Assembly (NCBI RefSeq): GCF_900230215.1
Contig: NZ_LT907982.1
Span: forward strand, 868,001-932,000
Length of the DNA: 64,000 nucleotides
Source of the DNA: Jatrophihabitans sp. GAS493
GTDB lineage: Bacteria; Actinomycetota; Actinomycetes; Mycobacteriales; Jatrophihabitantaceae
Reading direction: 5' to 3'
Below the pieces are notes generated by a model. That model was not told the origin of the DNA. It ran no database searches and saw only the letters and a program-made list of their open reading frames with translations. The first letter of the stretch is position 1; every line of letters begins with the position of its first letter. Below are positions 18,515 to 27,077 of the stretch, piece after piece. The position numbers and the translations under genes are program-made.

Positions 18515-19129
18515 TTACGGCAGTTCGTGACCGGAGGCGGCCAGTGCGGTGACCAGCATCTGACCGCAGAGATGCATGACCTCCTGACGGCTCACCTCTG
18601 GAGTGTCGAGCCAGCGCAGGCAGGTCGAGGTCAGGAAGGTCATCCACGAGCGGACGGCCAGTTCCGTGGCCGGTGACGGATTGTCGAGCCAGCTCAGGAT
18701 CCGCTTGCTGTAGATGTCCTGGTTGTTGTCCAGCAGGGCCCGGGTCTCGGCATTGGCCGCGGCGAAGCGGTAGATGAGCCGGTAGGCGTGCGGGTGCTCC
18801 TCGACGTAGTCGAAGTAGGCATCCAGGGCGGCGGCGAGCCGGGCCGCCCCGCGCAGGGTCGGATCCTGCTCGGTCATGTGGGTCAGCCGCGCGCTCTCGG
18901 TGCGAGCCGCGGCGGCGATCAGCGCGGCCTTCCCCGGGAAGTAGTGGTAGACGAGGTTGCGAGAGATTCCGGCCGCCCGGGCCACGTCCTCAAGCGAGAC
19001 GTCGCCCTTGGCCGGGTCACCGAAGAGGTCGATGGCGATGTCGACCAGTTGCTCTCGGCGCTGTTCGGGGGGAAGCCGGGCACCGGTGAGCCCCGGGGCT
19101 CGGCCCGCTGGAGGGAGGGAGTTGGACAT
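18515..19129 (-). CDS. TetR-family transcriptional regulator
   Basis: A 204-residue regulator with the helix-turn-helix VSLEDVARAAGISRNLVYHYFPGKAALI at about residues 43-70 (quoted in part: AAGISRNLVYHYFPGK) and an all-helical ligand domain. It is divergent from the MBL-fold hydrolase gene at 19259, which is the likely target along with itself. The intergenic region (19130-19258) has a TACAAT box at 19180-19185 facing the hydrolase gene. Confidence 0.9.
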   Translation of the reverse strand: MSNSLPPAGRAPGLTGARLPPEQRREQLVDIAIDLFGDPAKGDVSLEDVARAAGISRNLVYHYFPGKAALIAAAARTESARLTHMTEQDPTLRGAARLAAALDAYFDYVEEHPHAYRLIYRFAAANAETRALLDNNQDIYSKRILSWLDNPSPATELAVRSWMTFLTSTCLRWLDTPEVSRQEVMHLCGQMLVTALAASGHELP

Positions 19130-19179
19130 TTGTCAGAGACGCTACTAGTTTCGGTGCCCCAGGCGCCATTGGAACGTCG

Positions 19180-19185
19180 TACAAT
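19180..19185 (+). promoter_or_regulatory. candidate -10 box upstream of the MBL-fold gene
   Basis: TACAAT matches the -10 consensus well and lies about 75 nt upstream of ATG 19259. No clear -35 box was identified. Confidence 0.35.
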
Positions 19186-19258
19186 AGCGCCCAACACGGA
19201 GAAATTGTCGCCCCTGCGTATCGGCGGGTGCGGCGCACGTGTGCCGGGAGGGGAGAGC

Positions 19259-20152
19259 ATGACCGGGAGGGTCGCAAGTCCAGGAGAGGTGCTGCGTCCG
19301 ATGGCGCGCAGATCGGGGTACGGGCGCGCCACGCCGCGGTTGGAGGAGGTGGCGGCCGACGTCTGGGCGTGGCTCTATCCGGTGCAGTGCCGGGGCGAGG
19401 CCAACGCCGGAATCGTGGTCGGTGCCGATTCGGCGCTGATCGTCGACACCCTGTGGGACGAGGTGCAGGCGCGCACGATGCTGGCGGCCATGCAGCCGAT
19501 GTTGGGTGAGACCGCCCGGCTGACCGTGGTGAACACACATGCCGACGGCGACCACTGGTGGGGAAACGCGGCCATGCCAGAGGAGGCGACGATCGTCGCC
19601 AGCGCGGCCAGCCTGAGCGAGATGCGCTCGGAGGTGAGCGCCACCACGGCCGAGTGTCGACGCTTGCCGGATCGCAGCTTCACCGGACGGATGAATCTCG
19701 ACGTGAGCGGAAGGCATGTGGAGATCATCGAGGTCGGTCCGGGGCACTCGGCCGGTGACGTGGTGGTGCACGTGGGTGACCGCGGCGTCGTCTTCGTCGG
19801 TGATCTGGTGTCGGTGGGGAGCACTCCGGTCGCCTGGCACGGCCCGATCAGTAACGTCATCGCGGCGCTCGACACGGTGCTGGGATGCGATCCGGTGGCG
19901 ATCATCCCCGGTCACGGTCCGGTGGCCAGGCGCAGCGATGTGCTCGCGGCCCGCGATTACTGGTGCTGGGTGGCAAGCGAGTCGCAGCGGCTCTGCTCCG
20001 GCGGTCATGATCCGGTCCACGCCGCCCGTCTGATGAGCCGGTCGGAGCAGTTCGAACGGTGGCGGCTCTGGGATCAGCCCGAGCGCCTGGTCGGCAATGT
20101 GCTCACTGCTTATCGAGATCTGCGCCAGCCGCCGCTGAGTCTCGGCGCCTGA
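19259..20152 (+). CDS. MBL-fold metallo-hydrolase
   Basis: A 297-residue metallo-beta-lactamase-fold protein. The metal loop reads THADGDHWWGN (residues 93-103), so the usual HxHxDH is HxDxDH with Asp in the second position. GPGHSAGD, VFVGDLV and IIPGHGPV supply later metal ligands. The real start is ATG 19259, preceded by GGGAGGGGAGAG; the frame is open far upstream over the divergent TetR gene. The family hydrolyses esters, thioesters or lactams; substrate unknown. A hairpin shared with ino1 follows. Confidence 0.88.
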   Translation: MTGRVASPGEVLRPMARRSGYGRATPRLEEVAADVWAWLYPVQCRGEANAGIVVGADSALIVDTLWDEVQARTMLAAMQPMLGETARLTVVNTHADGDHWWGNAAMPEEATIVASAASLSEMRSEVSATTAECRRLPDRSFTGRMNLDVSGRHVEIIEVGPGHSAGDVVVHVGDRGVVFVGDLVSVGSTPVAWHGPISNVIAALDTVLGCDPVAIIPGHGPVARRSDVLAARDYWCWVASESQRLCSGGHDPVHAARLMSRSEQFERWRLWDQPERLVGNVLTAYRDLRQPPLSLGA

Positions 20153-20190
20153 GCTGACCGAAGATTCGCCGGCTGGCGAGTGAGACGCCA

Positions 20191-20220
20191 AGAGGGGCGG
20201 ACCAAGCGGTCCGCCCCTCT
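20191..20220. terminator. bidirectional hairpin terminator between MBL-fold gene and ino1
   Basis: A perfect 13-bp stem (AGAGGGGCGGACC at 20191-20203, GGTCCGCCCCTCT at 20208-20220) with a 4-nt loop lies between two convergent genes. U-runs are weak on both sides, as is common in high-GC actinobacteria. Confidence 0.75.
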
Positions 20221-20259
20221 TCACGTCTTGCTCGTAATACGACCCGCTAGCTATGAGAC

Positions 20260-21360
20260 TTAGCGCTCCACGGTTCCGGCGATGAAGTCGTCGACCGCGC
20301 GGCGAGCCTCGTCATCGTTGTACTGGACCGGTGGGGACTTCATGAAGTACGAGGAGGCCGAGAGGATCGGTCCACCGATGCCACGGTCGAGCGCGATCTT
20401 CGCAGCGCGCAGCGCGTCGATGATGACACCGGCCGAGTTCGGGGAGTCCCAGACCTCGAGCTTGTACTCCAGGCTCAGCGGCACGTCACCGAAGGCCTTG
20501 CCCTCCAGGCGGACGAAGGCCCACTTGCGGTCGTCCAGCCAGGCAACGTAGTCCGACGGGCCGATGTGCACGTTGTCGGCACCGAGGTCGCGATCGATCT
20601 GCGACGTGACCGACTGCGTCTTGGAGATCTTCTTCGACTCCAGACGGTCGCGCTCCAGCATGTTCTTGAAGTCCATGTTGCCGCCGACGTTCAGCTGCAT
20701 CGTGCGCTGAACCTCGACGCCGCGGTCTTCGAAGAGCTTCGCCAGGACGCGGTGGGTGATGGTGGCACCGACCTGCGACTTGATGTCGTCACCGACGATC
20801 GGAACACCGGCGGCCTCGAACTTGGCGGCCCACTCCGGCGTGCCGGCGATGAAGACCGGAAGCGCGTTGACGAAGGCGACCTTGGCGTCGATGGCGCACT
20901 GGGCGTAGAACTTCGCGGCCTTCTCCGAACCGACCGGCAGGTAGCAGATCAGCACGTCGACCTTGGCTTCGCGAAGGGCGGCCACGATATCGACCGGCGC
21001 CTCGTCCGACTCCTCGATCGTCTCGCGGTAGTACTTGCCGAGACCGTCGAGGGTGTGGCCGCGCTGCACGGGAATGTCCAGTGGCGGGACGTCACAGATC
21101 TTGATGGTGTTGTTCTCGCTGGCGACGATCGCCTCGGAGAGGTCGCGGTTGACCTTCTTCGCGTCCACGTCGAACGCGGCGACGAAGTCGATGTCACTTA
21201 CGTGGTACGGGCCGAACTTCACGTGCATCAGGCCGGGAACCTTGGCCGACGCATCGGCGTCCTTGTAGTAATGCACGCCCTGGACCAGGGATGCTGCACA
21301 GTTACCGACGCCAACAATGGCGACGCGAATTCTGCCGCCGGTCGCATTCTGCGAGACCAT
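20260..21360 (-). CDS. ino1: myo-inositol-1-phosphate synthase
   Basis: A 366-residue enzyme that converts glucose-6-phosphate to inositol-1-phosphate, the first step toward phosphatidylinositol and mycothiol. The NAD-binding motif [16 protein letters not shown] is at residues 13-28, and [23 protein letters not shown] and the lysine-rich SKKISK region are core signatures of the actinobacterial form. Its ATG overlaps the stop of the PadR regulator by one base (TGATG), so the regulator is translated first from the same transcript. Matches Rv0046c. Confidence 0.96.
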   Translation of the reverse strand: MVSQNATGGRIRVAIVGVGNCAASLVQGVHYYKDADASAKVPGLMHVKFGPYHVSDIDFVAAFDVDAKKVNRDLSEAIVASENNTIKICDVPPLDIPVQRGHTLDGLGKYYRETIEESDEAPVDIVAALREAKVDVLICYLPVGSEKAAKFYAQCAIDAKVAFVNALPVFIAGTPEWAAKFEAAGVPIVGDDIKSQVGATITHRVLAKLFEDRGVEVQRTMQLNVGGNMDFKNMLERDRLESKKISKTQSVTSQIDRDLGADNVHIGPSDYVAWLDDRKWAFVRLEGKAFGDVPLSLEYKLEVWDSPNSAGVIIDALRAAKIALDRGIGGPILSASSYFMKSPPVQYNDDEARRAVDDFIAGTVER

Positions 21361-21995
21361 CAGCGGTCCTCCTTCGGGTTGGTGGTTCTCTGGGTTGATG
21401 TATTGCTGGTCTTCTCGTTTTCAATCAATTCGTTGAGCCAGCGAACCTCGCGGTCCACTGATTCCAGGCCGTGCTCCTGTAGTTCGAGCGTGTAGCGGTC
21501 CAGCCGCTCCCTGGTGCGAGCCAGGGCGCTCTTCATGCCGTCCCGCTGCTCCTCGACCCGACGGCGTCGACCCTCCAGGATCTGCATCCGGATGTCCGAC
21601 CTCGTCTGGGCGAAGAACGCCAGCCGGGCTCCGAATCCCTCATCGTCGAAGGCGTCGGGTCCGACTTCACTCAGCAGTTCCGCCAGGCGTTCCTTGCCCT
21701 CCGCGGTGAGCATGTAGACGCGCTTGCCGCGTCGTGCCCGGCCGCCCGCGCCCGCCGTCGGCGTGACCTCTTCCTCGGTGGTCCAGCCGGCTTCGGAGAG
21801 CTTTCGCAGGGTTGGGTAGAGCGAACCGTAGGAGAACGCGCGAAACGTCCCCAGCAGGCCGGAGAGTCGCTTGCGAAGCTCGTATCCGTGCATCGGGCTC
21901 TCGTTCAAAAGGCCCAGGATCGCAATCTCCAGCAACTGACTCACCCCCATCGGTGCACTCATCCCCAGTGCCATCGCACCCGCCGGAGCGGGCAT
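21360..21995 (-). CDS. PadR-family transcriptional regulator
   Basis: A 211-residue regulator. [20 protein letters not shown] and [15 protein letters not shown] are the winged-helix PadR signatures, followed by a long C-terminal helix (residues about 130-200) for dimerisation. Several starts are possible (ATG 21995 as listed, internal ATGs 7, 11 and 15 codons later); none has a clear ribosome site. It is coupled to ino1 and corresponds to Rv0047c. A palindrome upstream is a likely operator, suggesting autoregulation and control of inositol synthesis. Confidence 0.9.
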   Translation of the reverse strand: MPAPAGAMALGMSAPMGVSQLLEIAILGLLNESPMHGYELRKRLSGLLGTFRAFSYGSLYPTLRKLSEAGWTTEEEVTPTAGAGGRARRGKRVYMLTAEGKERLAELLSEVGPDAFDDEGFGARLAFFAQTRSDIRMQILEGRRRRVEEQRDGMKSALARTRERLDRYTLELQEHGLESVDREVRWLNELIENEKTSNTSTQRTTNPKEDR

Positions 21996-22022
21996 CAGGA
22001 GCGTCAGTGGATGTGTCGTCCC

Positions 22023-22065
22023 GATGTATCAGCGCGATAGCTTGATGTATCAGCACGATACATCA
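22023..22065. promoter_or_regulatory. candidate PadR operator upstream of padR-ino1
   Basis: A perfect inverted repeat (TGATGTATC at 22043-22051, GATACATCA at 22057-22065, 5-nt spacer AGCAC) is preceded by a degenerate copy (GATGTATC at 22023-22030, then AGCGC and GATA). The ATGT...ACAT outer bases resemble known PadR sites. It lies about 30-70 bp upstream of the padR start. Confidence 0.65.
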
Positions 22066-22225
22066 GCCCGAGACGCCAGGTAACCACCCGTTGGCTATGA
22101 GATGAACAACAGGGGTGATTCCGGTCGGATTGGGCTGCGGCACCCCGACACTGCCCCGGTGAACGTCGGTTTGCGGTGCCGGATCGACGTTTCGCGGGGC
22201 AGAGTGAACTCCGGGCGGGGGCGCG

Positions 22226-23200
22226 CTACTCGCTGAATGCCTGCCGGACGCTCTGAATCGCGGCGTTGATGTCAGTTCCGGTGTTCTTCTCGGTCGTTGC
22301 CCGAGCCTCGACGCGGGCGTCCTTGGGCAGGATGGGGAAGATTCCCGGCGGCGGTGCGATCTCGACGTCCATGCCGGCCGAGATGTACAGCCCGCCCATT
22401 CCGCTCCATAGCAGCGCCGAGAGGTATTCGGAGAGCTCGTCGCGCGACATGGAATCGCGGTGTTCCAGCCACCAGTCCCCGGCGCTGCGGATGAAGCCGA
22501 CGATTGCCACGCCCCAGGGGCGGGCTCGGATCGGGTCCAGTCCGCTGGTCTTCATGTAGAAGGCGATCTGCATGCTCACCAGCTCGCCGATGATGCTCGG
22601 GTAGTCGAGGACCCGGCGTCGCTCGTCGCGCGGCGAGAGGGCCTCGCTGTTCTGGGCGACCCGCATCATCACGAAGCGGTACACCTCGGGCCGTTCGTCG
22701 ATCTCGGTGAGGAATGCGCTGACACCGGCGGCCAGCGTGTCGCGGGGCAGGGTAACCCCCTCCAGGGCCGCCACCAGACCCTCGATGAGGTGGGTCGCCG
22801 CCTGCTCGGCGACGGCCTGGTGGAGGTCGGCCTTGTCGCTGAAGTAGCGATAGATCACAGTCTTGCTGGTCTTGGCGGTGGCCGCGATCTGGTCCATGCC
22901 GACGTTCGCGCCGTACTCGATGACGGCTTCGGTGGCCGCGTCGATCAGCTCCGACCGCCGCGCCTTGCGATGTTCGGCCCAGCGCTCACGGCGTCCGTCC
23001 GTTCGTGTCGCCCCGTGTTTCTTGGAGGATTCAGCAGTTGGACGCTCGCCCGTGCCGCGGCGCACACTGGACGCGGCAACCTCCACGACCTCGTTGGCGG
23101 TGCCGACTGCCGTGCCCACTGTGTGGCCAACGACATTGGCGACGCCATCCTGAACTGCTTCGACTATTGCCGCGGCGGGACCCGACGTTGGACGCTTCAT
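22226..23200 (-). CDS. TetR-family regulator with long N-terminal extension
   Basis: A 324-residue protein. The helix-turn-helix MDQIAATAKTSKTVIYRYFS is near residue 115-135, so about 90 residues precede it, far more than usual. That extension has a hydrophobic amphipathic stretch rich in Gly, Val and Ala (VGHTVGTAVGTANEVVEVAA) and then a basic segment. ATG 23200 (MKRPTSG) is preferred over one 11 codons upstream. It is divergent from the thiolase-fabG4-htdX operon, its likely target. Confidence 0.85.
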   Translation of the reverse strand: MKRPTSGPAAAIVEAVQDGVANVVGHTVGTAVGTANEVVEVAASSVRRGTGERPTAESSKKHGATRTDGRRERWAEHRKARRSELIDAATEAVIEYGANVGMDQIAATAKTSKTVIYRYFSDKADLHQAVAEQAATHLIEGLVAALEGVTLPRDTLAAGVSAFLTEIDERPEVYRFVMMRVAQNSEALSPRDERRRVLDYPSIIGELVSMQIAFYMKTSGLDPIRARPWGVAIVGFIRSAGDWWLEHRDSMSRDELSEYLSALLWSGMGGLYISAGMDVEIAPPPGIFPILPKDARVEARATTEKNTGTDINAAIQSVRQAFSE

Positions 23201-23237
23201 GTGTCTCAAGGTAGCCGATACTGGCAAACTCAAGTAT

Positions 23238-23253
23238 GTTACCCCCCAGTAAC
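23238..23253. promoter_or_regulatory. candidate TetR operator before the thiolase operon
   Basis: GTTAC (23238-23242) and GTAAC (23249-23253) form an inverted repeat with a 6-nt spacer, midway between the divergent TetR and thiolase starts. The position suits an operator; the match is short. Confidence 0.45.
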
Positions 23254-23286
23254 TCTAAAAATTAGCGTGCAAGGGAAGGACCAGTC

Positions 23287-24594
23287 GTGGCCACAGCAAA
23301 ACCGCGAAGGGCCGCCATCGTCGGCGGCAATCGCATTCCGTTCGCCCGGTCGAACGGACCGTATTCACACGCGTCGAACCAGGACATGCTCACCGCCACC
23401 ATCGACGGTCTGGTCGCGCGCTACGGGTTGCAGGGAGAGCGTCTGGGCGAGGTCGCGGCGGGCGCGGTGCTCAAGCACGCACGCGACTTCAACCTCACCC
23501 GCGAATGCGTCCTCGGCTCGAAGCTGAGCCCACAGACCCCGGCCTACGACGTGCAGCAGGCCTGCGGCACCGGGCTGGAGACGGCGATTCTGGTCGCCAA
23601 CAAGATCCGCCTCGGCCAGATCGACTCGGGCATCGCCGGCGGCACCGACACCACCTCGGACGCGCCGCTCGCGGTCTCGGACGATCTGCGCAAGACGCTG
23701 CTCGACGCGAACCGGGCCAAGGGCGTTCCGGCTCAGCTGAAGACTCTGCTCAGCGTGCGTCCGGCCCACCTCGCGCCGGAGCGCCCGGAGAACTCCGAAC
23801 CCCGCACCGGGTTGTCGATGGGCGAGCACGCTGCCATCACGGCCGAGCAGTGGGGCATCACCCGCGAGGCGCAGGACCAGTTGACGGTGGAGAGCCACCA
23901 GAAGCTGGCCGCCGCCTATGACCGCGGCTTCTTCGACGACCTCATCACGCCGTTCCGCAAGCTGTCCAAGGACAACAACCTTCGCGGCGACTCGACGATC
24001 GAGAAGCTGGCCAAGCTCAAGCCGGTCTTCGGCAAGGGACTGGACCACCCGACGATGACGGCGGCGAACTCCACGCCCCTCACCGACGGCGCCTCGGCGG
24101 TGCTCCTCTCCACCGACGAGTGGGCCGCCGAGCACAAGCTGCCGGTCTGGGCCTACCTCACCGACGCCGAGACCTCGGCGCTGGACTACGTCCACGGCGA
24201 CATCAAGGACGACGGCCTGCTGATGGCGCCGATCTACGCGGTGCCACGTCTGCTGGCCCGCAACGGGCTCACCCTGCAGGACTTCGACTTCTACGAGATT
24301 CATGAGGCGTTCGCCTCTGTCGTGCTGGTCAACTTTGCCGCCTGGGAGGACCCGGCGTTCTGCAAGGAGCGCCTCGGCCTGGACGCGCCGCTCGGCGCGA
24401 TCGACCGCAGCAAGCTGAATGTCAACGGATCATCACTGGCCGCCGGTCACCCGTTTGCGGCAACCGGTGGGCGCATCGTCGCGTCGCTGGCCAAGCAACT
24501 TCACGAAGCCGGCCCGGGCAAGCGGGGCCTCATCTCAATCTGTGCAGCAGGCGGCCAGGGTGTCGTCGCGATTCTGGAGAGTGCAGCCAAATGA
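23287..24594 (+). CDS. fadA2: acetyl-CoA acyltransferase (thiolase), FadA2-like
   Basis: A 435-residue thiolase. The nucleophile is C93 in VQQACGTGLE, the catalytic His is in EIHEAFA, and the second Cys is in ICAAGGQG near the C-terminus; NVNGSSLAAGHPFAATGGR is the thiolase signature 2 region. GTG 23287 is preceded by GGGAAGGA. Together with the next two genes it reproduces the M. tuberculosis set Rv0243 (FadA2), Rv0242c (FabG4) and Rv0241c (HtdX), here as one operon. It should cleave or condense acyl-CoAs in fatty-acid metabolism. Confidence 0.93.
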   Translation: MATAKPRRAAIVGGNRIPFARSNGPYSHASNQDMLTATIDGLVARYGLQGERLGEVAAGAVLKHARDFNLTRECVLGSKLSPQTPAYDVQQACGTGLETAILVANKIRLGQIDSGIAGGTDTTSDAPLAVSDDLRKTLLDANRAKGVPAQLKTLLSVRPAHLAPERPENSEPRTGLSMGEHAAITAEQWGITREAQDQLTVESHQKLAAAYDRGFFDDLITPFRKLSKDNNLRGDSTIEKLAKLKPVFGKGLDHPTMTAANSTPLTDGASAVLLSTDEWAAEHKLPVWAYLTDAETSALDYVHGDIKDDGLLMAPIYAVPRLLARNGLTLQDFDFYEIHEAFASVVLVNFAAWEDPAFCKERLGLDAPLGAIDRSKLNVNGSSLAAGHPFAATGGRIVASLAKQLHEAGPGKRGLISICAAGGQGVVAILESAAK

Positions 24595-25913
24595 GTGACA
24601 AGTACCAGGAGATAGTCAGCGGCGGCGTGGGCAAGACGGTCGCCACCAAGCTCGGCCTGCCCCGCCCGGCCATCCTGCGCCGCTACAAGGCTGGAGCGCC
24701 GCTGGTCAACGGGCCGGTGCTGGTCGGTTCGATCGGCGAGGGCGTCAAGGAACTCAGCGACATCCTGCGCGATGCCGGTGCCGAAGTGCAGACCGAGGAC
24801 TCCGACGCCGCCAAGTGGGGCGGACTCGTCCTCGATGCCACCGGTGCCGAGTCGCCGGCCGACCTGGCCGGGCTGCAGTCGTTCTTCGGCGGTGCGCTGC
24901 GACGCCTCAAGGGCGGTGGCCGGGTGATCGTGCTCGGTCGAGTTCCCGATGGTGAGAACCCGGTACGCGACGCCGCCCGTCACGGCCTGGACGGGTTCAT
25001 CCGCTCACTGGCCAAGGAGGTGCGAGGCGGTGCCACGGCCAACCTCGTGCTGCTGGACGGAGAGGCCTCGCCGGAGTCGGCGCTGCGCTTCTTCCTCTCC
25101 GGCCGTTCGGCCTACGTCGACGGCCAGGTGGTGCGCGTCGGATCCGGTGCCGCGCCGGCGCCGGCCGACTGGAACCAGCCGCTGGCCGGCAAGATCGCCG
25201 TCGTGACCGGTGCCGCCCGCGGTATCGGGGCGGCGATCGCCGAGGTGCTGGCCCGCGATGGGGCCACCGTTATCTGTGCCGACCTCCCGTCGGCCGGTGA
25301 CAACCTGGCCAAGGTCGCCAACAAGGTTGGGGGGACCACGCTGCAGTTGGACATCTCCGCGCCCGATGCGGCGGAGAAGATGCTGGAACTGGCCAAGGAG
25401 CGCTACGGCAAGCTCGACATCGTCATCCACAATGCCGGCATCACCCGCGACAAGCTGCTGGCCAACATGAAGCCTGAGGTCTGGTCGTCGGTGATCGCGG
25501 TCAACCTGGAGTCGCAGCTGCGGGTCAACGCGGCGCTGCTGGCCAGCGACGTCTTCAGCGACGACGGACGCATCGTCTGCCTCGCCTCGACCAGTGGCAT
25601 CGCCGGCAACCGCGGCCAGACGAACTACGCGGCCAGCAAGGCGGGCGTCATCGGGATGGTCCGCTCCTTCGCTCCGGCCTTCGCCCAGACCGGCGCCACC
25701 ATCAACGCCATCGCACCGGGCTTCATCGACACCGACATGACGCACGCGATCCCCTTTGCGACGCGGGAGGTCGCTCGGCGTCTGAATGCCCTGCAGCAGG
25801 CCGGACTTCCGGTCGACGTGGCCGAGACGGCCGCCTGGTTCGCATCGTCTTCGGCCGGTGGCGTAAACGGTCAGGTGCTGCGCGTCTGCGGTCAGAACCT
25901 GGTCGGGGCCTGA
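24591..25913 (+). CDS. fabG4: 3-oxoacyl-thioester reductase, FabG4-type
   Basis: A 440-residue two-domain short-chain dehydrogenase. The N-terminal ~200 residues are a flavodoxin-like domain without catalytic motif, as in high-molecular-weight FabG4. The C-terminal ketoreductase domain has TGAARGIG, HNAGITRDKLLANM, the catalytic Ser of CLASTSGIAG and YAASK. It reduces 3-oxoacyl-CoA/ACP with NADH in Rv0242c. Its ATG overlaps the thiolase stop (ATGA). Confidence 0.94.
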   Translation: MSDKYQEIVSGGVGKTVATKLGLPRPAILRRYKAGAPLVNGPVLVGSIGEGVKELSDILRDAGAEVQTEDSDAAKWGGLVLDATGAESPADLAGLQSFFGGALRRLKGGGRVIVLGRVPDGENPVRDAARHGLDGFIRSLAKEVRGGATANLVLLDGEASPESALRFFLSGRSAYVDGQVVRVGSGAAPAPADWNQPLAGKIAVVTGAARGIGAAIAEVLARDGATVICADLPSAGDNLAKVANKVGGTTLQLDISAPDAAEKMLELAKERYGKLDIVIHNAGITRDKLLANMKPEVWSSVIAVNLESQLRVNAALLASDVFSDDGRIVCLASTSGIAGNRGQTNYAASKAGVIGMVRSFAPAFAQTGATINAIAPGFIDTDMTHAIPFATREVARRLNALQQAGLPVDVAETAAWFASSSAGGVNGQVLRVCGQNLVGA

Positions 25914-25914
25914 G

Positions 25915-26856
25915 GTGACCGCTTCGGTCAAGAACGAGACGTCGCTCCCGCCGAAGATCCGGGCGCTCAGCGCGCCACCGAAGATGGGGCCGCTCTTCCT
26001 GCGGGCGGCCCTCGGCGCCCGCGGGCCGCACGGCAAGACGACGCCATCCACGGTCTTCACGCTGAACGACCAGAAGATCGACGCCGCTCACCTCGCGGCA
26101 TACCAAAGCGTCTGCGGGTTCGGTGGACGGGACGAGTTGCCGGTCACCTATCTACATGTGCTGGCCTTTCCGCTGCAGATGTCGCTGATGGTCGAGCCGG
26201 AGTTCCCGTTCCCGGCGCCGGGCACGGTGCACGTCAACAACACGATCAGCCAGCTTCGCCCGGTCACCCTGGACGAGGTGGTGAACCTGCGGGTGCATGC
26301 GGAGAACCTCCGACCGCACGACTCGGGTCGCCAGATCGATCTCGTCTCGCAGGCGTTCGTCGGTGACGAGCTGGTCTGGACCGATCGCAGCACCTACCTG
26401 CGGCGTGGCAAGCCGAGCGGTTCAGCTGGCGAGAAGTCGGCTGGTGAAAAGTCGGCTGGTGAAAAGTCGGAAGCCAAGCCGAAGGTGCGTCCGGTCGAGC
26501 AGTTGCCGGGCGGAGTCGCGGCACTGATCAAGGTCCCCGGCGACATCGGCCGCAAGTACGCGGGCGTCTCGGGAGATAGCAACCCGATTCATCTGCACAA
26601 CCTCACGGCCAAGGCCTTCGGGTTCAAGGGTGCGATCGCCCACGGCATGTGGCTCAAGGCCCGCACGATTGCCTCGCTCGAGGGACGCTTGCCCGACAGC
26701 TTCACGGTGGATGTCGCCTTCAAGACACCGGTCTTCCTGCCGTCCCGAGTCGCCCTACGCTCCGAGCAGCATCGGTCGGCCGGCGCGAGCCGCACGTCGT
26801 TGGATGTGCGTAATGCCAAGAGTGGGAAACCGCACCTCAGCGGAACGGTCTATTAA
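25915..26856 (+). CDS. htdX: MaoC-like (R)-hydratase/dehydratase, HtdX-type
   Basis: A 313-residue double-hotdog protein. The C-terminal hotdog carries the hydratase motif around SNPIHLHNLTAKAFGF and AIAHGMW. The GTG start comes one base after the fabG4 stop. Between the two hotdog domains (about residues 168-186) is a linker of three AGEKS repeats coded by a 15-bp tandem repeat. It would supply the 3-hydroxyacyl/enoyl interconversion alongside the reductase and thiolase, making three steps of a beta-oxidation or elongation cycle. Confidence 0.9.
   Translation: MTASVKNETSLPPKIRALSAPPKMGPLFLRAALGARGPHGKTTPSTVFTLNDQKIDAAHLAAYQSVCGFGGRDELPVTYLHVLAFPLQMSLMVEPEFPFPAPGTVHVNNTISQLRPVTLDEVVNLRVHAENLRPHDSGRQIDLVSQAFVGDELVWTDRSTYLRRGKPSGSAGEKSAGEKSAGEKSEAKPKVRPVEQLPGGVAALIKVPGDIGRKYAGVSGDSNPIHLHNLTAKAFGFKGAIAHGMWLKARTIASLEGRLPDSFTVDVAFKTPVFLPSRVALRSEQHRSAGASRTSLDVRNAKSGKPHLSGTVY
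26422..26466 (+). repeat. 15-bp tandem repeat in the htdX linker
   Basis: Three units (26422, 26437, 26452), the last two identical (TCGGCTGGTGAAAAG), code SAGEK repeats in the hotdog linker. Confidence 0.9.
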
Positions 26857-26893
26857 CTGGCGGTAATTGCCGAAAAACACGGCAACGTACCAC

Positions 26894-26933
26894 GAGAGCC
26901 AGCCTGTGAAGGAATATCCACAGGCTGGCTCTC
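26894..26933 (+). terminator. hairpin terminator after htdX
   Basis: A perfect 15-bp stem (26894-26908 with 26919-26933, 10-nt loop) lies 37 bp after the operon's last stop codon. The T-run after it is poor. Confidence 0.75.
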
Positions 26934-27077
26934 TACTGTTGTGAGGGACGTTACCGTCGGGTAGGTTGAGCGGTCTGTAGGTGACCCAGATCTCGTCTAC
27001 TCGTGAGTTTTCATAGACTCGTGGGTAACGTGGATGGGTGACCGAAGAGACAATGCAGTCGAGTCGGGGGATGGCAC

